In this document: positions 53,001 through 60,483 of the stretch, piece by piece
Numbering within the stretch: the first letter of the stretch is position 1
Layout: the number at the start of each line of letters is the position of its first letter
Assembly (NCBI RefSeq): GCF_900103405.1
Contig: NZ_FNHX01000015.1
Span: 26,844 to 90,843, forward strand
Length of the DNA stretch: 64,000 bases
Origin: Polaromonas sp. JS666
Lineage (GTDB): Bacteria > Pseudomonadota > Gammaproteobacteria > Burkholderiales > Burkholderiaceae_C
Reading direction: 5' to 3'
Translations under genes and position numbers: made by a program
Notes under the pieces: model-generated
What the model was told of the DNA's origin: nothing
What the model saw: only the letters and a program-made list of their open reading frames with translations
The model's database searches: none

Positions 53001-56000
53001 CACGCTGGACTCGCGCGGCGGCAATGCGGGCGCCGGCGTCGGCGCCAACATCCAGTTTGACGGCGCTATCAACAGCCAGGCCTCGGGCCGCGCGCTGGTG
53101 CTGCAATCGGGCAACGGCGACGTGAGCATTGTCGGCACCACAGGCGCCGGCCTGGCCCTGTCGGCGCTGACCGTGACGGCCAACGACATCGCCGTGGGCG
53201 CCATAGGCGGCGCCTCGGCCGGTGTCACCGGCGCCACCTCGCTGACGGCCACCACCAGCGGCGCCGACACCGGCGACATCAGCCTCAACGGCGCGCTCAA
53301 CGTCAATGCACTGGCTTTGGCGGCGGGAAGCGCCCTCACGCAGACCAGCGCCATCAAGGCCAGCACCGCCACCCTGACGGCCGGAGCCGGCAACAACATC
53401 ACGCTGAACAACGCCGGCAACGATTTCACCGGCGCGGTGACCGTGGTCTCGGGGCTCAACGTCAGCCTCGCGGATGCCAATGCGCTGGCGCTGGGCACCT
53501 CCACCGTCTCGGGCACGCTGGCCGTGAACGCGGCGGGCGCCATCACACAAACCGGCGCCCTCACCGTGACCGGCGCCACCACGCTGGCGGCCGGCGCGGC
53601 CAACGACATCACGCTGGCCAATGCCGGCAACAATTTCTCCAGCGTCGCCGCCACCAGCGGCAACAACGTGTCGCTGCGCGACAGCAACGCCGTCGTGCTG
53701 GGCACCTCCACGGCCGCCAGCAGCCTGACGGTTGTGGCCGGCGGCGCCATCACCCAGACCGGCGCCATCAGCGCGCCCACACTGGTGGCCAAGACGCTGT
53801 CCGCAGGCACGGCGAACATCACGCTGAACAACGCCGGCAATGAGGCCACCAGCGTGGACCTGCGCGCGCGCAATGCCGCCGACACGGCCAATGCCGCCGG
53901 CGCGATTTCCTACCGCGACGCCACCGGTTTCGACGTGGCCGCCGTCAACACCACGGGCACGCTGACGCTGCAATCGAACGGCAACATCACCCAGTCGGGT
54001 GCCGTGACGGCCGCTTCGCTGGCCGTGGCCGGCACCGGCGCCGGTTCCTTGAACTTCGGCAGCTCGGCCAATGCCATCGCCGCCCTGAACGGCATCACGG
54101 CGGCTGGCGGCTTCGCGCTGAACAACGGCAACAACGGCGTGACGCTGACGGGCAACCTCGGCACCACCAACACCGCGGTGTCCATAGACACCGGCACCGG
54201 CAGCTACACGCAGAACGCGAATATCGACGTGACGGCCGGCAGCGGCCCCATCACCATCACGGCCGACACGGTCGCCATCGCCGCAAACACCGGCAACAAC
54301 GCGCTGGCCACCAGCGGCGTGCTCACGCTCAAAGCCAAGACCGCGAGCCGCGCCATGTCGCTGGCCGGCGCGTCCGGCTTTGACCTCACGGCCGCGGAAA
54401 TCACCGCCTTCGCCACCGGCGCCACCGGCCCCATCGTCATCGGCGACACGGCCAGCACCGGCGTGATGACAATCGGCGGGCCGGTCGCCCTGGCCGGCAA
54501 GACCCTGACGCTCAACGCCGGCTCCATCACCGATACCGGTGTGCAGACCATCACCGCGCAGAACGTCTCGCTCAACGCCAACGGCCAGATCGGCACGGAC
54601 GCCAGCAACGGCATCGACATCGCGGCCACCAGCCTCAGCGTCAACACCACGGGCAATGCCAGCGCCTTTGTGCGCAGCGCGGGCACCGTCAACCTGGGTG
54701 TGGGCGGCACAGCCTCGAATGTGGGCAGCGGCACGCTGGACCTGGTGGCGGCGGGCGCGGTCACCCAGACGGCGGGAACGGGCAACGTCACGGCCGGCAT
54801 GCTCAAGGTCAAGACACTGGTCAACGCCGGCGGCGCCATCACACTCAACAACAGCGGCAACGCCAACACCGCCATCAACCTGCAGTCGCGCAACGCCGCG
54901 GACACGGCCAATGCGGCGGGCGCCATCCAATACAGCGCTGCCGGCGGGTTTGACGTAGCGGCTGTTGCCACAACAGCCAACACCACCTTGTCCGCCGGTG
55001 CTGCGGTCACCCAGTCGGGCGCGATTGCTGCCTCCGGGCTTGCGCTCACAGGCGCAGGCGGCTACACCTTCGCAAACGCAGGCAACGCCGTCACGACGCT
55101 TGCCGCCAATGCCGGCAGCGTGGATTACAAACAGGCTGGCGCGCTGATCGTGGGAACCGTGGGGGCTACCGCCGGCGTGACGGCCAGCGGCACGGTCAAA
55201 ATCGAAACCACGGGCGCGGCCTCCAACCTCACGCTGAACAATGCCGTGAGCTCTTCCGCCACCGGCGATGCCGTGGTCCTCAAGGCCGGCAGTTCCAATG
55301 CGGCCGGCACCAGCACCGGCGGCCAGCTCATCAACAACGTGGGTGCGGGCGGCATCGTGGCCGCTTCCGGCCGTTACCTGGCCTATAGCGGTGACCCGGG
55401 CACCACGCTGGAAGGCGTCACCGGCTACAGCAAGCGCTACAACAGCGACGCGAGCTATGTGCCGGCCGGCGGCGCCAGCACCTTCCTCTACCGCATCGCG
55501 CCGACCCTGACCGTCACGGCCGACAACAAGACCAAGGTGTATGGCGACAGCAATCCGCTGCTGACCGGTGTGGTCAGCGGCCTGATCGACGGCGACACCG
55601 CCGCCGGCGTGGGCGTCGGCTACAGCACCACCGCGGTCGACAGGACGGCGGTGGCCGCCGGCCCGGTAGCGATCACCGCGGGCGTCACCAACAACGAAAA
55701 CTACACCCTGGCCCTGACCAACGGCGCCTTGACCATCACCCAGCGGGCCCTGACCGTCACGGCCACCGGCCAGAACCGTGTCTACGACGGCGGCAGCGCA
55801 GCCGCTGTGACGCTGGCCGACAACCGCCTGGCCGGCGATGTGCTTACTGCCAGCAATACCTCGGCCGCCTTCCTCGACAAAAACGTGGGCATCGGCAAGA
55901 CCGTCAATGTGGGCGGCATCAGCATCAGCGGCACCGATGCCGGCAACTACAGCGTCAACACCACGGCGGCCACCACGGCCGATATCACGCAGCGCGCGCT

Positions 56001-57291
56001 GACGGTCAGCGCCACCGGCCAGAACCGGGTTTACGACGGCGGCACCGTTGCCACCGTCACTTTGTCCGACAACCGCGTTGCGGGCGATGTGCTCAGCGCC
56101 AGCAATACCGCGGCCAGCTTCGCCGACAAGAATGTGGGAACCGGCAAGGCAGTGAGCGTCAGCGGTATCGGTATCAGCGGCACCGACGCCGGCAACTACA
56201 GCGTCAACAGCACGGCGGCGACCACGGCCGACATCACTCAGCGCTCCCTCACGGTCAGCGCTACGGGAAGCAACAAGGTCTACGACGGCAACATCACCGC
56301 CGGTGTGGCCCTGACGGACAACCGTGTTGCGGGCGATGTGTTCACCGCCAGCAATACCGCTGCCAGCTTCGGCGACAAGAATGTGGGAACCGGCAAGGCC
56401 GTTAGCGTGAGCGGCATCGCCATTACCGGCGCTGACGCGGCTAACTACAGCGTCAACACCACGGCCGCAACCACGGCCGACATCACCCAGCGCGCGCTCA
56501 CCGTAGGCGCCGCGGCGCAAAACAAGGTGTACGACGGCGGCACTGCCGCGACAGTGACGCTCAATGACAACCGGGTCGCCGGCGACGTGCTCTCCACCAG
56601 CAACACGTCGGCGAACTTCACCGACAAAAATGCAGGCACCGGCAAGACGGTGAACGTCGGCGGCATCGCCATCACAGGCACCGACGCCGGCAATTACAGC
56701 GTCAACAGCACGGCGGCCACCACGGCCACCATCACGCCGGCCTCGATCGCGAACGTCAGCGGCATCACCGCAGCCGACAAGGTGCAGGACGGCGGCACCG
56801 CCACCACGCTGGCGACCGGTGCTGCCGTATTTACCGGTCGCATCGGCGCGGATGTGCTCACGGTGGGCACGGCCACCGGCAATTTCGACACCCCCGCCGT
56901 TGGCAGCGGCAAACCGGTCAGCATCACCGGCATCACGCTGTCGGGCACCGACGCCGGCAACTACGTGCTGCTCAACACCACGGCCGCCACCACGGCCAGT
57001 ATCACGCCGGCGCCGGCCAATATGGCCGAGCGCACCGGCGACGTGCGCATGGCCAACGGAACGGCGCTGCCGGTGCTGGAGGCCGACGACAGTCGCGAGC
57101 AGGCTTTCCGCCGCGCCGCCGGCATACGGCCCGCGACCGAGCTGGCCGGCACGGCGCAAACACCGGCTTTCAGCCTGGCGGGCTTTCCCGACACGCGTAG
57201 CCCCGACGGCCCGGCCCAGGCCGATTGCACGGGCGCGGGCAGCCGCGTGGCCTGCCTGGCCGACCCGGTGGAGGCAGGCCAGGGGCAATAA
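47062..57291 (+). CDS. Giant two-partner secretion exoprotein (TpsA, filamentous haemagglutinin-like)
   Basis: 3409-residue secreted adhesin-type protein. Extended signal peptide to about residue 60 (RRLSQLLAALLAAVSPWAAA). TPS domain to ~310, with NWQSFNIGAGQSMQFVQPG, the NPSGVMFAPGAQVNVGGL signature and GRVLLDPQDILINTS later. Residues ~500-1950 are Gly/Ala/Thr-rich beta-helix repeats (GTGAGGTAGSI units). A 455-residue stretch is duplicated in tandem (~887-1341, 1342-1796). Residues ~2814-3310 hold an MBG-like unit and five YDG-type units (VYDGG...GTDAGNYSVN). The C-terminus has two cysteines (ADCTGAGSRVACLAD). It follows tpsB by 17 bp. Surface attachment or biofilm role inferred from the family. 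Confidence 0.92.
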   Translation: MSIMTTTASNVHAAYRPWAVRTVVVRLSRKLRATYRIRSGRRLSQLLAALLAAVSPWAAALPEGAQVVAGQASVSTPSANAMVVNQASDKAVLNWQSFNIGAGQSMQFVQPGASSIALNRVIGNGASSIFGSLSANGQVFLVNPSGVMFAPGAQVNVGGLVASSLDISNGDFMAGRYNFSGTGTGAVSNYGSINAARGGYVLLAAPQVNNSGAIGAEAGSVGLLAGSRVSVDASGAGLVRFSVDAAAAQAAINNSGSITAAGGQVAVLASAMGDAMATVINQSGVIRANSAVERNGMIVLSGGGTGVVHVSGTLDASGTAAGQSGGTVRVLGDKVALDGGASIDVSGAAGGGTALVGGDYQGSNAAVQNASRTYIAAGAAIRADATDSGNGGKVVVWADGDTRHSGAISARGGANGGDGGFVEVSGKQLLDLHGSVDVAAPAGSGGRVLLDPQDILINTSVQPSPPNNADGTPDVAFADPPAASTYTIQVADVTGYSELYLQATNNITLASALAMTAGNKVRFEAGNTIALNAALTASGGVNLSGASITSTAAGTITTTGAANTNAGNVTLNATGTVNLAGAITATGGTASAGNAGRSGGAVSITGAGVTVGAVTANGSAGSGAGQTGGAGGTIGITSTNGISATGTLTASGAGGGTGPSVGGNAGSISLSNSGAGNIAVAGLTASTGNALTTGAGGTAGSISVTNSAAGASLGTGNISTVGGSNGDGGTITLNSAGALSAGSVTSTGGTAQANTSGRNAGTINITAAGAITALGAVAASGSAGTTAGNGGNAAGVSISATGGIAGAAITASGGAGVGTNASGGNAGAITVTNNASGNLATAGLTAQTGAATGTGAAGTAGSIAITNNAAAGNLSTSAINTAGGAGGNGGAVTLASQAGVTVTGTLGTSGTVLAAGTRAGSNAGNITITGVNRSVTGAITASGSAANGTNQAGGNAGVVSITGSGTLGTVAIAASTGGATGTGAGGTAGGITLNGTAVTTGALTTTGGGNGDGGNISATSTAGVLTAGAIIASGGAANAGTAGRNAGTVTLQATGGLLTGTTVTASGTSGTLTGDQAGGNGATISITGNSGITVTNLVASGGSAVGTNAAGGNAGSITLNNSGSGNIATGTLIAQTGNALGTGAGGTAGSVSVTNTAAAGTLSTAAITTTGGIKGNGGNVSLSALGQVSVLNNNITTSGGATVIGLVGRNAGTVTLSGAGVNLGTGTITASGGAAAATSSQKGGSGAAVSITSTDAVTTGAISASGGAGGTTNGDGGDAGSISVQNNSTTAGAIALGALTARTGAAVGTGAGGAAGSISITNNAAGASLGTGAIDSSGAAGGNGGAVTLASQAGVTVTGTLNTSGTVLAGGTGAGRNAGNITITGVNRSVTGLVTASGSAGLGTNQVGGNAGVVGITGSGTLGVAAGITASTGAATGTGAGGTAGSITLSGSAVTAGALTTTGGANGNGGNISATSTAGVLTAGAATASGGTANAGTSGRNAGTVTLQATGGLLTATTVTASGSSGTLTGDQAGGNGAAISITGNSGITVTNLAASGGAAAGTNAAGGSAGSITLNNSGSGNISGGTLIAQTGNALGTGAGGTAGSISVANTAAAGTVSTAAITTTGGTKGNGGNVSLSALGQVSVLNNNITTSGGTTVSGLAGRDAGSVTLSGAGVNLGTGTITASGGAAAAGANEKGGSGAAVGITSSGTVTTAAITANGGAGGTTNGDGGNAGSITLANTVAGNVTTGALTTQSGNAAGTGAGGTAGSISVSNAAGNLTTGAISTVGGTSGQGGNVSVSAASGTVTVGGIATSGGAATGTANGRNAGTVDISGAGVSTAAISANGSNGSGTGAGGNGGAITVNSTAAISSSGTLNTIGGNGVGAGQAGGQGAAVSAVSTGGNVSVAAITTTGGNGGTGVAAGGNAGSITLDAAGATPTITLAGGLTALGGNQVGGAVSGAGGAIRIKDDVLLNAASITLDSRGGNAGAGVGANIQFDGAINSQASGRALVLQSGNGDVSIVGTTGAGLALSALTVTANDIAVGAIGGASAGVTGATSLTATTSGADTGDISLNGALNVNALALAAGSALTQTSAIKASTATLTAGAGNNITLNNAGNDFTGAVTVVSGLNVSLADANALALGTSTVSGTLAVNAAGAITQTGALTVTGATTLAAGAANDITLANAGNNFSSVAATSGNNVSLRDSNAVVLGTSTAASSLTVVAGGAITQTGAISAPTLVAKTLSAGTANITLNNAGNEATSVDLRARNAADTANAAGAISYRDATGFDVAAVNTTGTLTLQSNGNITQSGAVTAASLAVAGTGAGSLNFGSSANAIAALNGITAAGGFALNNGNNGVTLTGNLGTTNTAVSIDTGTGSYTQNANIDVTAGSGPITITADTVAIAANTGNNALATSGVLTLKAKTASRAMSLAGASGFDLTAAEITAFATGATGPIVIGDTASTGVMTIGGPVALAGKTLTLNAGSITDTGVQTITAQNVSLNANGQIGTDASNGIDIAATSLSVNTTGNASAFVRSAGTVNLGVGGTASNVGSGTLDLVAAGAVTQTAGTGNVTAGMLKVKTLVNAGGAITLNNSGNANTAINLQSRNAADTANAAGAIQYSAAGGFDVAAVATTANTTLSAGAAVTQSGAIAASGLALTGAGGYTFANAGNAVTTLAANAGSVDYKQAGALIVGTVGATAGVTASGTVKIETTGAASNLTLNNAVSSSATGDAVVLKAGSSNAAGTSTGGQLINNVGAGGIVAASGRYLAYSGDPGTTLEGVTGYSKRYNSDASYVPAGGASTFLYRIAPTLTVTADNKTKVYGDSNPLLTGVVSGLIDGDTAAGVGVGYSTTAVDRTAVAAGPVAITAGVTNNENYTLALTNGALTITQRALTVTATGQNRVYDGGSAAAVTLADNRLAGDVLTASNTSAAFLDKNVGIGKTVNVGGISISGTDAGNYSVNTTAATTADITQRALTVSATGQNRVYDGGTVATVTLSDNRVAGDVLSASNTAASFADKNVGTGKAVSVSGIGISGTDAGNYSVNSTAATTADITQRSLTVSATGSNKVYDGNITAGVALTDNRVAGDVFTASNTAASFGDKNVGTGKAVSVSGIAITGADAANYSVNTTAATTADITQRALTVGAAAQNKVYDGGTAATVTLNDNRVAGDVLSTSNTSANFTDKNAGTGKTVNVGGIAITGTDAGNYSVNSTAATTATITPASIANVSGITAADKVQDGGTATTLATGAAVFTGRIGADVLTVGTATGNFDTPAVGSGKPVSITGITLSGTDAGNYVLLNTTAATTASITPAPANMAERTGDVRMANGTALPVLEADDSREQAFRRAAGIRPATELAGTAQTPAFSLAGFPDTRSPDGPAQADCTGAGSRVACLADPVEAGQGQ
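49721..52450 (+). repeat. 1365-bp tandem duplication inside the exoprotein gene
   Basis: The block starting GCAACGGCGGCGCGGTCAC at 49721 recurs at 51086, exactly 1365 bp (455 codons) later. Matching landmarks keep that spacing, for example VLNNNITTSGG and GLLTxTTVTASG in both units. The second unit diverges from the first after about 52365. The two units differ mostly by silent and conservative changes. Confidence 0.85.
55741..57010 (+). repeat. 249-bp tandem repeats (YDG-type domains) in the exoprotein gene
   Basis: Units start at 55741, 55990, 56239 and 56488, each exactly 249 bp (83 codons), beginning Q-R-A/S-L-T-V and containing VYDGG/VYDGN and GTDAGNYSVN or a close variant. A fifth, diverged unit runs from 56737 to about 57010. 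A related MBG-like unit (VYGDSNPLLTG) precedes them at about 55500. Confidence 0.85.
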
Positions 57292-57293
57292 AC

Positions 57294-57320
57294 GGCGCCG
57301 TCCGGCGCCGCCTTCCTTTT
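57294..57320 (+). terminator. Hairpin after the exoprotein gene
   Basis: GGCGCCG-TC-CGGCGCC stem immediately after the stop codon, followed by a pyrimidine stretch with TTTT. Weak intrinsic terminator candidate. Confidence 0.4.
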
Positions 57321-57411
57321 CCAGCCGGTTTCTACGGACAGAAATGGCTGCCCGGGCGCCATTTCCGGCGGTTATCATGTGGCCGATAACTCACTTCAAA
57401 GGGAGCGCGCC

Positions 57412-58452
57412 ATGGCCTTAATGGACTTCATCAAGAAACAGTTCATCGACATCATCCAGTGGACCGAGGCCGGCGACGGAACCCTGGCCTGGCGTTTCCC
57501 GATGGCCGACATGGAGATCCAGTACGGCGCCTCGCTCACCGTGCGCGAGTCGCAGATGGCGGTGTTTGTCAACGAAGGCAAGGTCGCCGACGTGTTCGGC
57601 CCCGGCATGTACAAGCTGACCACGCAGACCATCCCGGTGCTGACCTACCTCAAGAACTGGGACAAGCTGTTCGAGTCGCCCTTCAAGAGCGACGTTTATT
57701 TCTTCAGCACGCGCCAGCAGATAGACCAGAAGTGGGGCACGCCCCAGCCCATCACCATACGCGACAAGGACTTCGGCGCCGTGCGCCTGCGCGCCTTCGG
57801 CAACTACAACTTCCGCATCGCCGACCCCAAGCTCTTCCACACCGAAATCTCGGGTACGCGCGACCGCTACACCACGGCCGACCTCGACGGCCAGCTGCGC
57901 GGCCTGGTGCTGCAGAACATTTCCAACGCCATCGCCTCCAGCGAGATCGCCTTCCTGGACCTGGCCGCCAACCAGCTGGCTTTCGCGCAGGCGCTGGTGA
58001 CCCAGCTCACGCCCGAGTTCGCCAAGATAGGCCTCAAGCTCGAAGGCATGACGGTGCAGAACGTCTCGCTGCCCGAAGAGCTGCAAAAAATCCTGGACCA
58101 GAAAATCGGCATGGGCATGGTCGGCAACGACATGGGCAAGTTCATGCAGTACCAGACGGCGCAGGCGATTCCCAAATTCGCCGAGGGCGCGGGCTCGGGC
58201 GGCGGCATTGCCGGCGACGCCATGGGCCTGGGTGCCGGCGTGGCGCTGGGCCAGGTGCTGGCGCAAAACCTGCAGCAAGGCTTGCAGGGCGGCGGCAACG
58301 CGGCCCAGGCCGCCACGGCCGCGGCGGCGGCCGTGAAGCCCGACGACGTGATGGCCACGCTCGAGAAGCTCGGCGAACTCAAGGCCAAGGGCATACTCAC
58401 GCAGGAAGAGTTCGACGCCAAGAAGGCCGAGCTGCTCAAGAAGCTGGTCTGA
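57412..58452 (+). CDS. SPFH-domain protein with C-terminal SHOCT domain
   Basis: 346 residues. SPFH (band 7) domain in residues ~20-215 (SLTVRESQMAVFVNEGKVADVFGPGMYKLTTQTIPVLT, then DFGAVRLRAFGNYNFRIADP). A Gly/Ala/Gln-rich stretch covers ~235-300 and a C-terminal SHOCT helix pair (KLGELKAKGILTQEEFDAKKAELLKKL) ends the protein. This resembles YdjI-type SPFH proteins, thought to act in membrane or oligomeric scaffolds. GGGAG 7 nt before the ATG at 57412 supports the start; MDFIKKQF at 57421 is an alternative. First of five co-directional genes. Confidence 0.88.
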   Translation: MALMDFIKKQFIDIIQWTEAGDGTLAWRFPMADMEIQYGASLTVRESQMAVFVNEGKVADVFGPGMYKLTTQTIPVLTYLKNWDKLFESPFKSDVYFFSTRQQIDQKWGTPQPITIRDKDFGAVRLRAFGNYNFRIADPKLFHTEISGTRDRYTTADLDGQLRGLVLQNISNAIASSEIAFLDLAANQLAFAQALVTQLTPEFAKIGLKLEGMTVQNVSLPEELQKILDQKIGMGMVGNDMGKFMQYQTAQAIPKFAEGAGSGGGIAGDAMGLGAGVALGQVLAQNLQQGLQGGGNAAQAATAAAAAVKPDDVMATLEKLGELKAKGILTQEEFDAKKAELLKKLV

Positions 58453-58490
58453 TGCCGGTCGCGCCGCGCATCGTTCACTGACCGTTCATC

Positions 58491-60008
58491 TTGGCATCCG
58501 AACCCCAGCAACGCGCCTACCGCGCGCCGTGTCCCGGCTGCGGCGCGCCCGTTGAATTTCGCAGCGCGCAGTCCACGCACGCGGTGTGCGGTTATTGCCA
58601 GAGCACCGTCGTGCGCGACGGCGACACCTTGTCGCGCATCGGCAAGATGGCCGAACTGTTCAATGACTTCAGCCCGCTGCAGTTGCAGGCCTCGGGTAGC
58701 TGGCAGGGCCGCAATTTCACGCTGGTCGGCCGGCTGCAATACCAGTACGCGCAAGGCACCTGGACCGAGTGGTATGCGGTGCTGGACGACGGCAAAGCCG
58801 CCTTCCTGAGCGAAGACAACGGCGCTTATGTCTTCAGCCTGCCCACCAGCCTGCAGCGCGCCGTGCCGCCGGCCGAAAATTTCCGCGTGGGCGCGACCAC
58901 GGCCATCAACGCCAAGCCTTTTAGCGTGGCGTCCAACGAACGTGTGTCCCTGCTCTCGGCCCAGGGCGAGCTGCCGCGCCTGCCAGCGCTGGGCTCGCCT
59001 TTTGCGATGGTGGAGCTGCGCAGCGCCGACGGCGACGTGCTCAGCGTCGACTACGGCGCGGTGGCAGGCGGCGGCGTGCCCGCGCTGTCGCTGGGCCGCT
59101 CCGTGCTGCTGGAGGACTTGAAGCTCACGGGCCTGAAGGACGAGTCCGCCAAGGACGAAACTGGCAAGCAGTTCAGCTGCCCCAATTGCGGCGCGCCTGT
59201 CGAGGTCACGCTGGCCGGCAGCAAAAGCATTACCTGCCGATCCTGCAACAGCATCATCGACCTCACGCAGGGCACGGGCGCCGCGCTCAAGCACGCAATC
59301 CAGGACGAACCCGTCAGCCCGCTGATCGCGCTGGGCAGCACGGGCCAGCTTGCGGGCGTGCAGTGGCAGGTCGTCGGGTTCCAGCACCGCATGGGCTACG
59401 AGGCCGACGATCCGGATGAGCACTTCGGCTGGGATGAATACCTGCTCTACAACCAGAAGCGCGGCTTCACCTTTCTGGTCGATTCCGAAGACGGCTGGAG
59501 CCTGGTCAAGCCGGTCACGGGCGCGCCCAGCTTCAAGGCCGGCGGCGACAGCGCGACCTACCTTAAAACGACTTACCGGCTGCAAAGCAGCTACCGCGCC
59601 GAAACCAGCTATGTGGCCGGCGAGTTTTATTGGCAGGTGCAGCGCGGGCAAAAAACCTTTAACCGTGATTTCGCGAGCGGCAGCGCCCTGCTGTCGCAGG
59701 AAGAAGCGCCCAATGAGATCACCTGGTCCAGCGGCAGCAAGCTGGACGGCGACCTGGTCGCCAAGGCCTTCAAGCTCGAGGGCAAGAAGGATTTGTTCAA
59801 ACGTTCAGACGCCAAGCCCCTGAGCAGCTCGGCCGGCATGGGCTGCGGCACCATCATCATCGTGGTGTTGCTGATACTGGTGCTGTTGTTTGTCATAGGC
59901 CGCTGCTCAAGCTGCGACCCGAAGTATGAAAATTGTTCCTCGTCCAGCAGCTCGCGCAGTTCGGGCGGCTCGTTCGGCGGTTTTTCCGGCGGGGGCGGCC
60001 ACAAATGA
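58491..60008 (+). CDS. DUF4178 domain protein with two zinc ribbons and a membrane anchor
   Basis: 505 residues. Two zinc-ribbon cores, CPGCGAPVEF...CGYCQ (residues ~14-36) and CPNCGAPVEV...CRSCNS (~230-255), each precede a DUF4178-type beta-rich domain (WQGRNFTLVGRLQYQYAQGTWTEWYAVLDDG, and VQWQVVGFQHRM...WDEYLLYNQKRGFTFLV). One transmembrane helix (IIIVVLLILVLLFVIG) lies near residue 450, followed by a Ser/Gly-rich tail. The start appears to be TTG at 58491. Function unknown. It follows the SPFH gene by 38 bp and precedes a DUF350 gene, an arrangement suggesting one membrane complex. Confidence 0.85.
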   Translation: MASEPQQRAYRAPCPGCGAPVEFRSAQSTHAVCGYCQSTVVRDGDTLSRIGKMAELFNDFSPLQLQASGSWQGRNFTLVGRLQYQYAQGTWTEWYAVLDDGKAAFLSEDNGAYVFSLPTSLQRAVPPAENFRVGATTAINAKPFSVASNERVSLLSAQGELPRLPALGSPFAMVELRSADGDVLSVDYGAVAGGGVPALSLGRSVLLEDLKLTGLKDESAKDETGKQFSCPNCGAPVEVTLAGSKSITCRSCNSIIDLTQGTGAALKHAIQDEPVSPLIALGSTGQLAGVQWQVVGFQHRMGYEADDPDEHFGWDEYLLYNQKRGFTFLVDSEDGWSLVKPVTGAPSFKAGGDSATYLKTTYRLQSSYRAETSYVAGEFYWQVQRGQKTFNRDFASGSALLSQEEAPNEITWSSGSKLDGDLVAKAFKLEGKKDLFKRSDAKPLSSSAGMGCGTIIIVVLLILVLLFVIGRCSSCDPKYENCSSSSSSRSSGGSFGGFSGGGGHK

Positions 60009-60071
60009 AGACCGCCTCTTTTTGCTTCTTCACCTTCTGCGCAAGCTGGCAGACCTTTTCTGGAGACCATC

Positions 60072-60293
60072 ATGGGACTTGAATGGCTTAAACCCGCGGC
60101 TTTCCTGGGCTCGATCCTGTTCGCGCTGATAGGCGTGATCATCTTCTGGCTCAGCTTTGTCATCATCGACAAGATGACGCCCTATGACCTGTGGCTGGAG
60201 ATTGTCGAGAAGCAGAATGTGGCGCTGGCGCTGGTGGTGGCCGCGATGGCGTTGGGCATCTGCGTGATAGTAGCCGCCGCCATCCACGGGTAA
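60072..60293 (+). CDS. DUF350 small membrane protein
   Basis: 73-residue protein with two hydrophobic helices (AAFLGSILFALIGVIIFWLSFVIID and NVALALVVAAMALGICVIVAAAIH) joined by a short charged loop MTPYDLWLEIVEKQ, the DUF350 pattern (half of the usual duplicated form). Upstream GGAGACC fits a ribosome-binding site. Function unknown; DUF350 genes recur beside DUF4178 and spermidine synthase-like genes. Third gene of the cluster. Confidence 0.85.
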   Translation: MGLEWLKPAAFLGSILFALIGVIIFWLSFVIIDKMTPYDLWLEIVEKQNVALALVVAAMALGICVIVAAAIHG

Positions 60294-60341
60294 TTTCTTT
60301 CGGGGCTACTGCGCGGACCGGGGGCGGCGTTGGCCGGTGCT

Positions 60342-60373
60342 CGGAATCCTCATGTACCCATAGGTACATTCCG
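60342..60373. repeat. Intergenic hairpin between the DUF350 and spermidine synthase-like genes
   Basis: CGGAAT and ATGTACC pair with GGTACAT and ATTCCG around a CATA loop (7-bp inner stem, outer stem partly shared). This motif is probably a dispersed intergenic repeat. The surrounding 190-bp spacer is otherwise empty. Confidence 0.5.
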
Positions 60374-60483
60374 GTTCCTGCGCGCCGTCCGCCTTGCCCG
60401 CGGCCCGCTCGCTACGCCCTACGCGCCGTCGTAACCGGCTCGCTTCGCATCGCATCGCGGCTCACTTTTCCTTCCATTTCATT

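Noticed and set aside
48558..53891. A 1777-codon open frame on the minus strand inside the exoprotein gene
   Set aside because: High GC and repeated codons leave few stop codons on the other strand. The product is Pro/Val/Ala-rich with no domain, while the plus strand encodes clear TPS features.
48700..56990. Direct repeats resembling a CRISPR array
   Set aside because: The repeats are in-frame coding repeats of 249 and 1365 bp with no spacer pattern and no cas genes.
52465..57378. A 1637-codon open frame on the minus strand over the exoprotein C-terminus
   Set aside because: Same cause as above: antisense to a GC-rich repeat gene; composition rich in Arg/Gly/Ala without motifs.
60294..60483. 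Upstream coding extension of the membrane spermidine synthase-like protein
   Set aside because: The 30 codons before 60484 are Arg-rich and cross an intergenic spacer containing a hairpin; membrane helices begin right after 60484.
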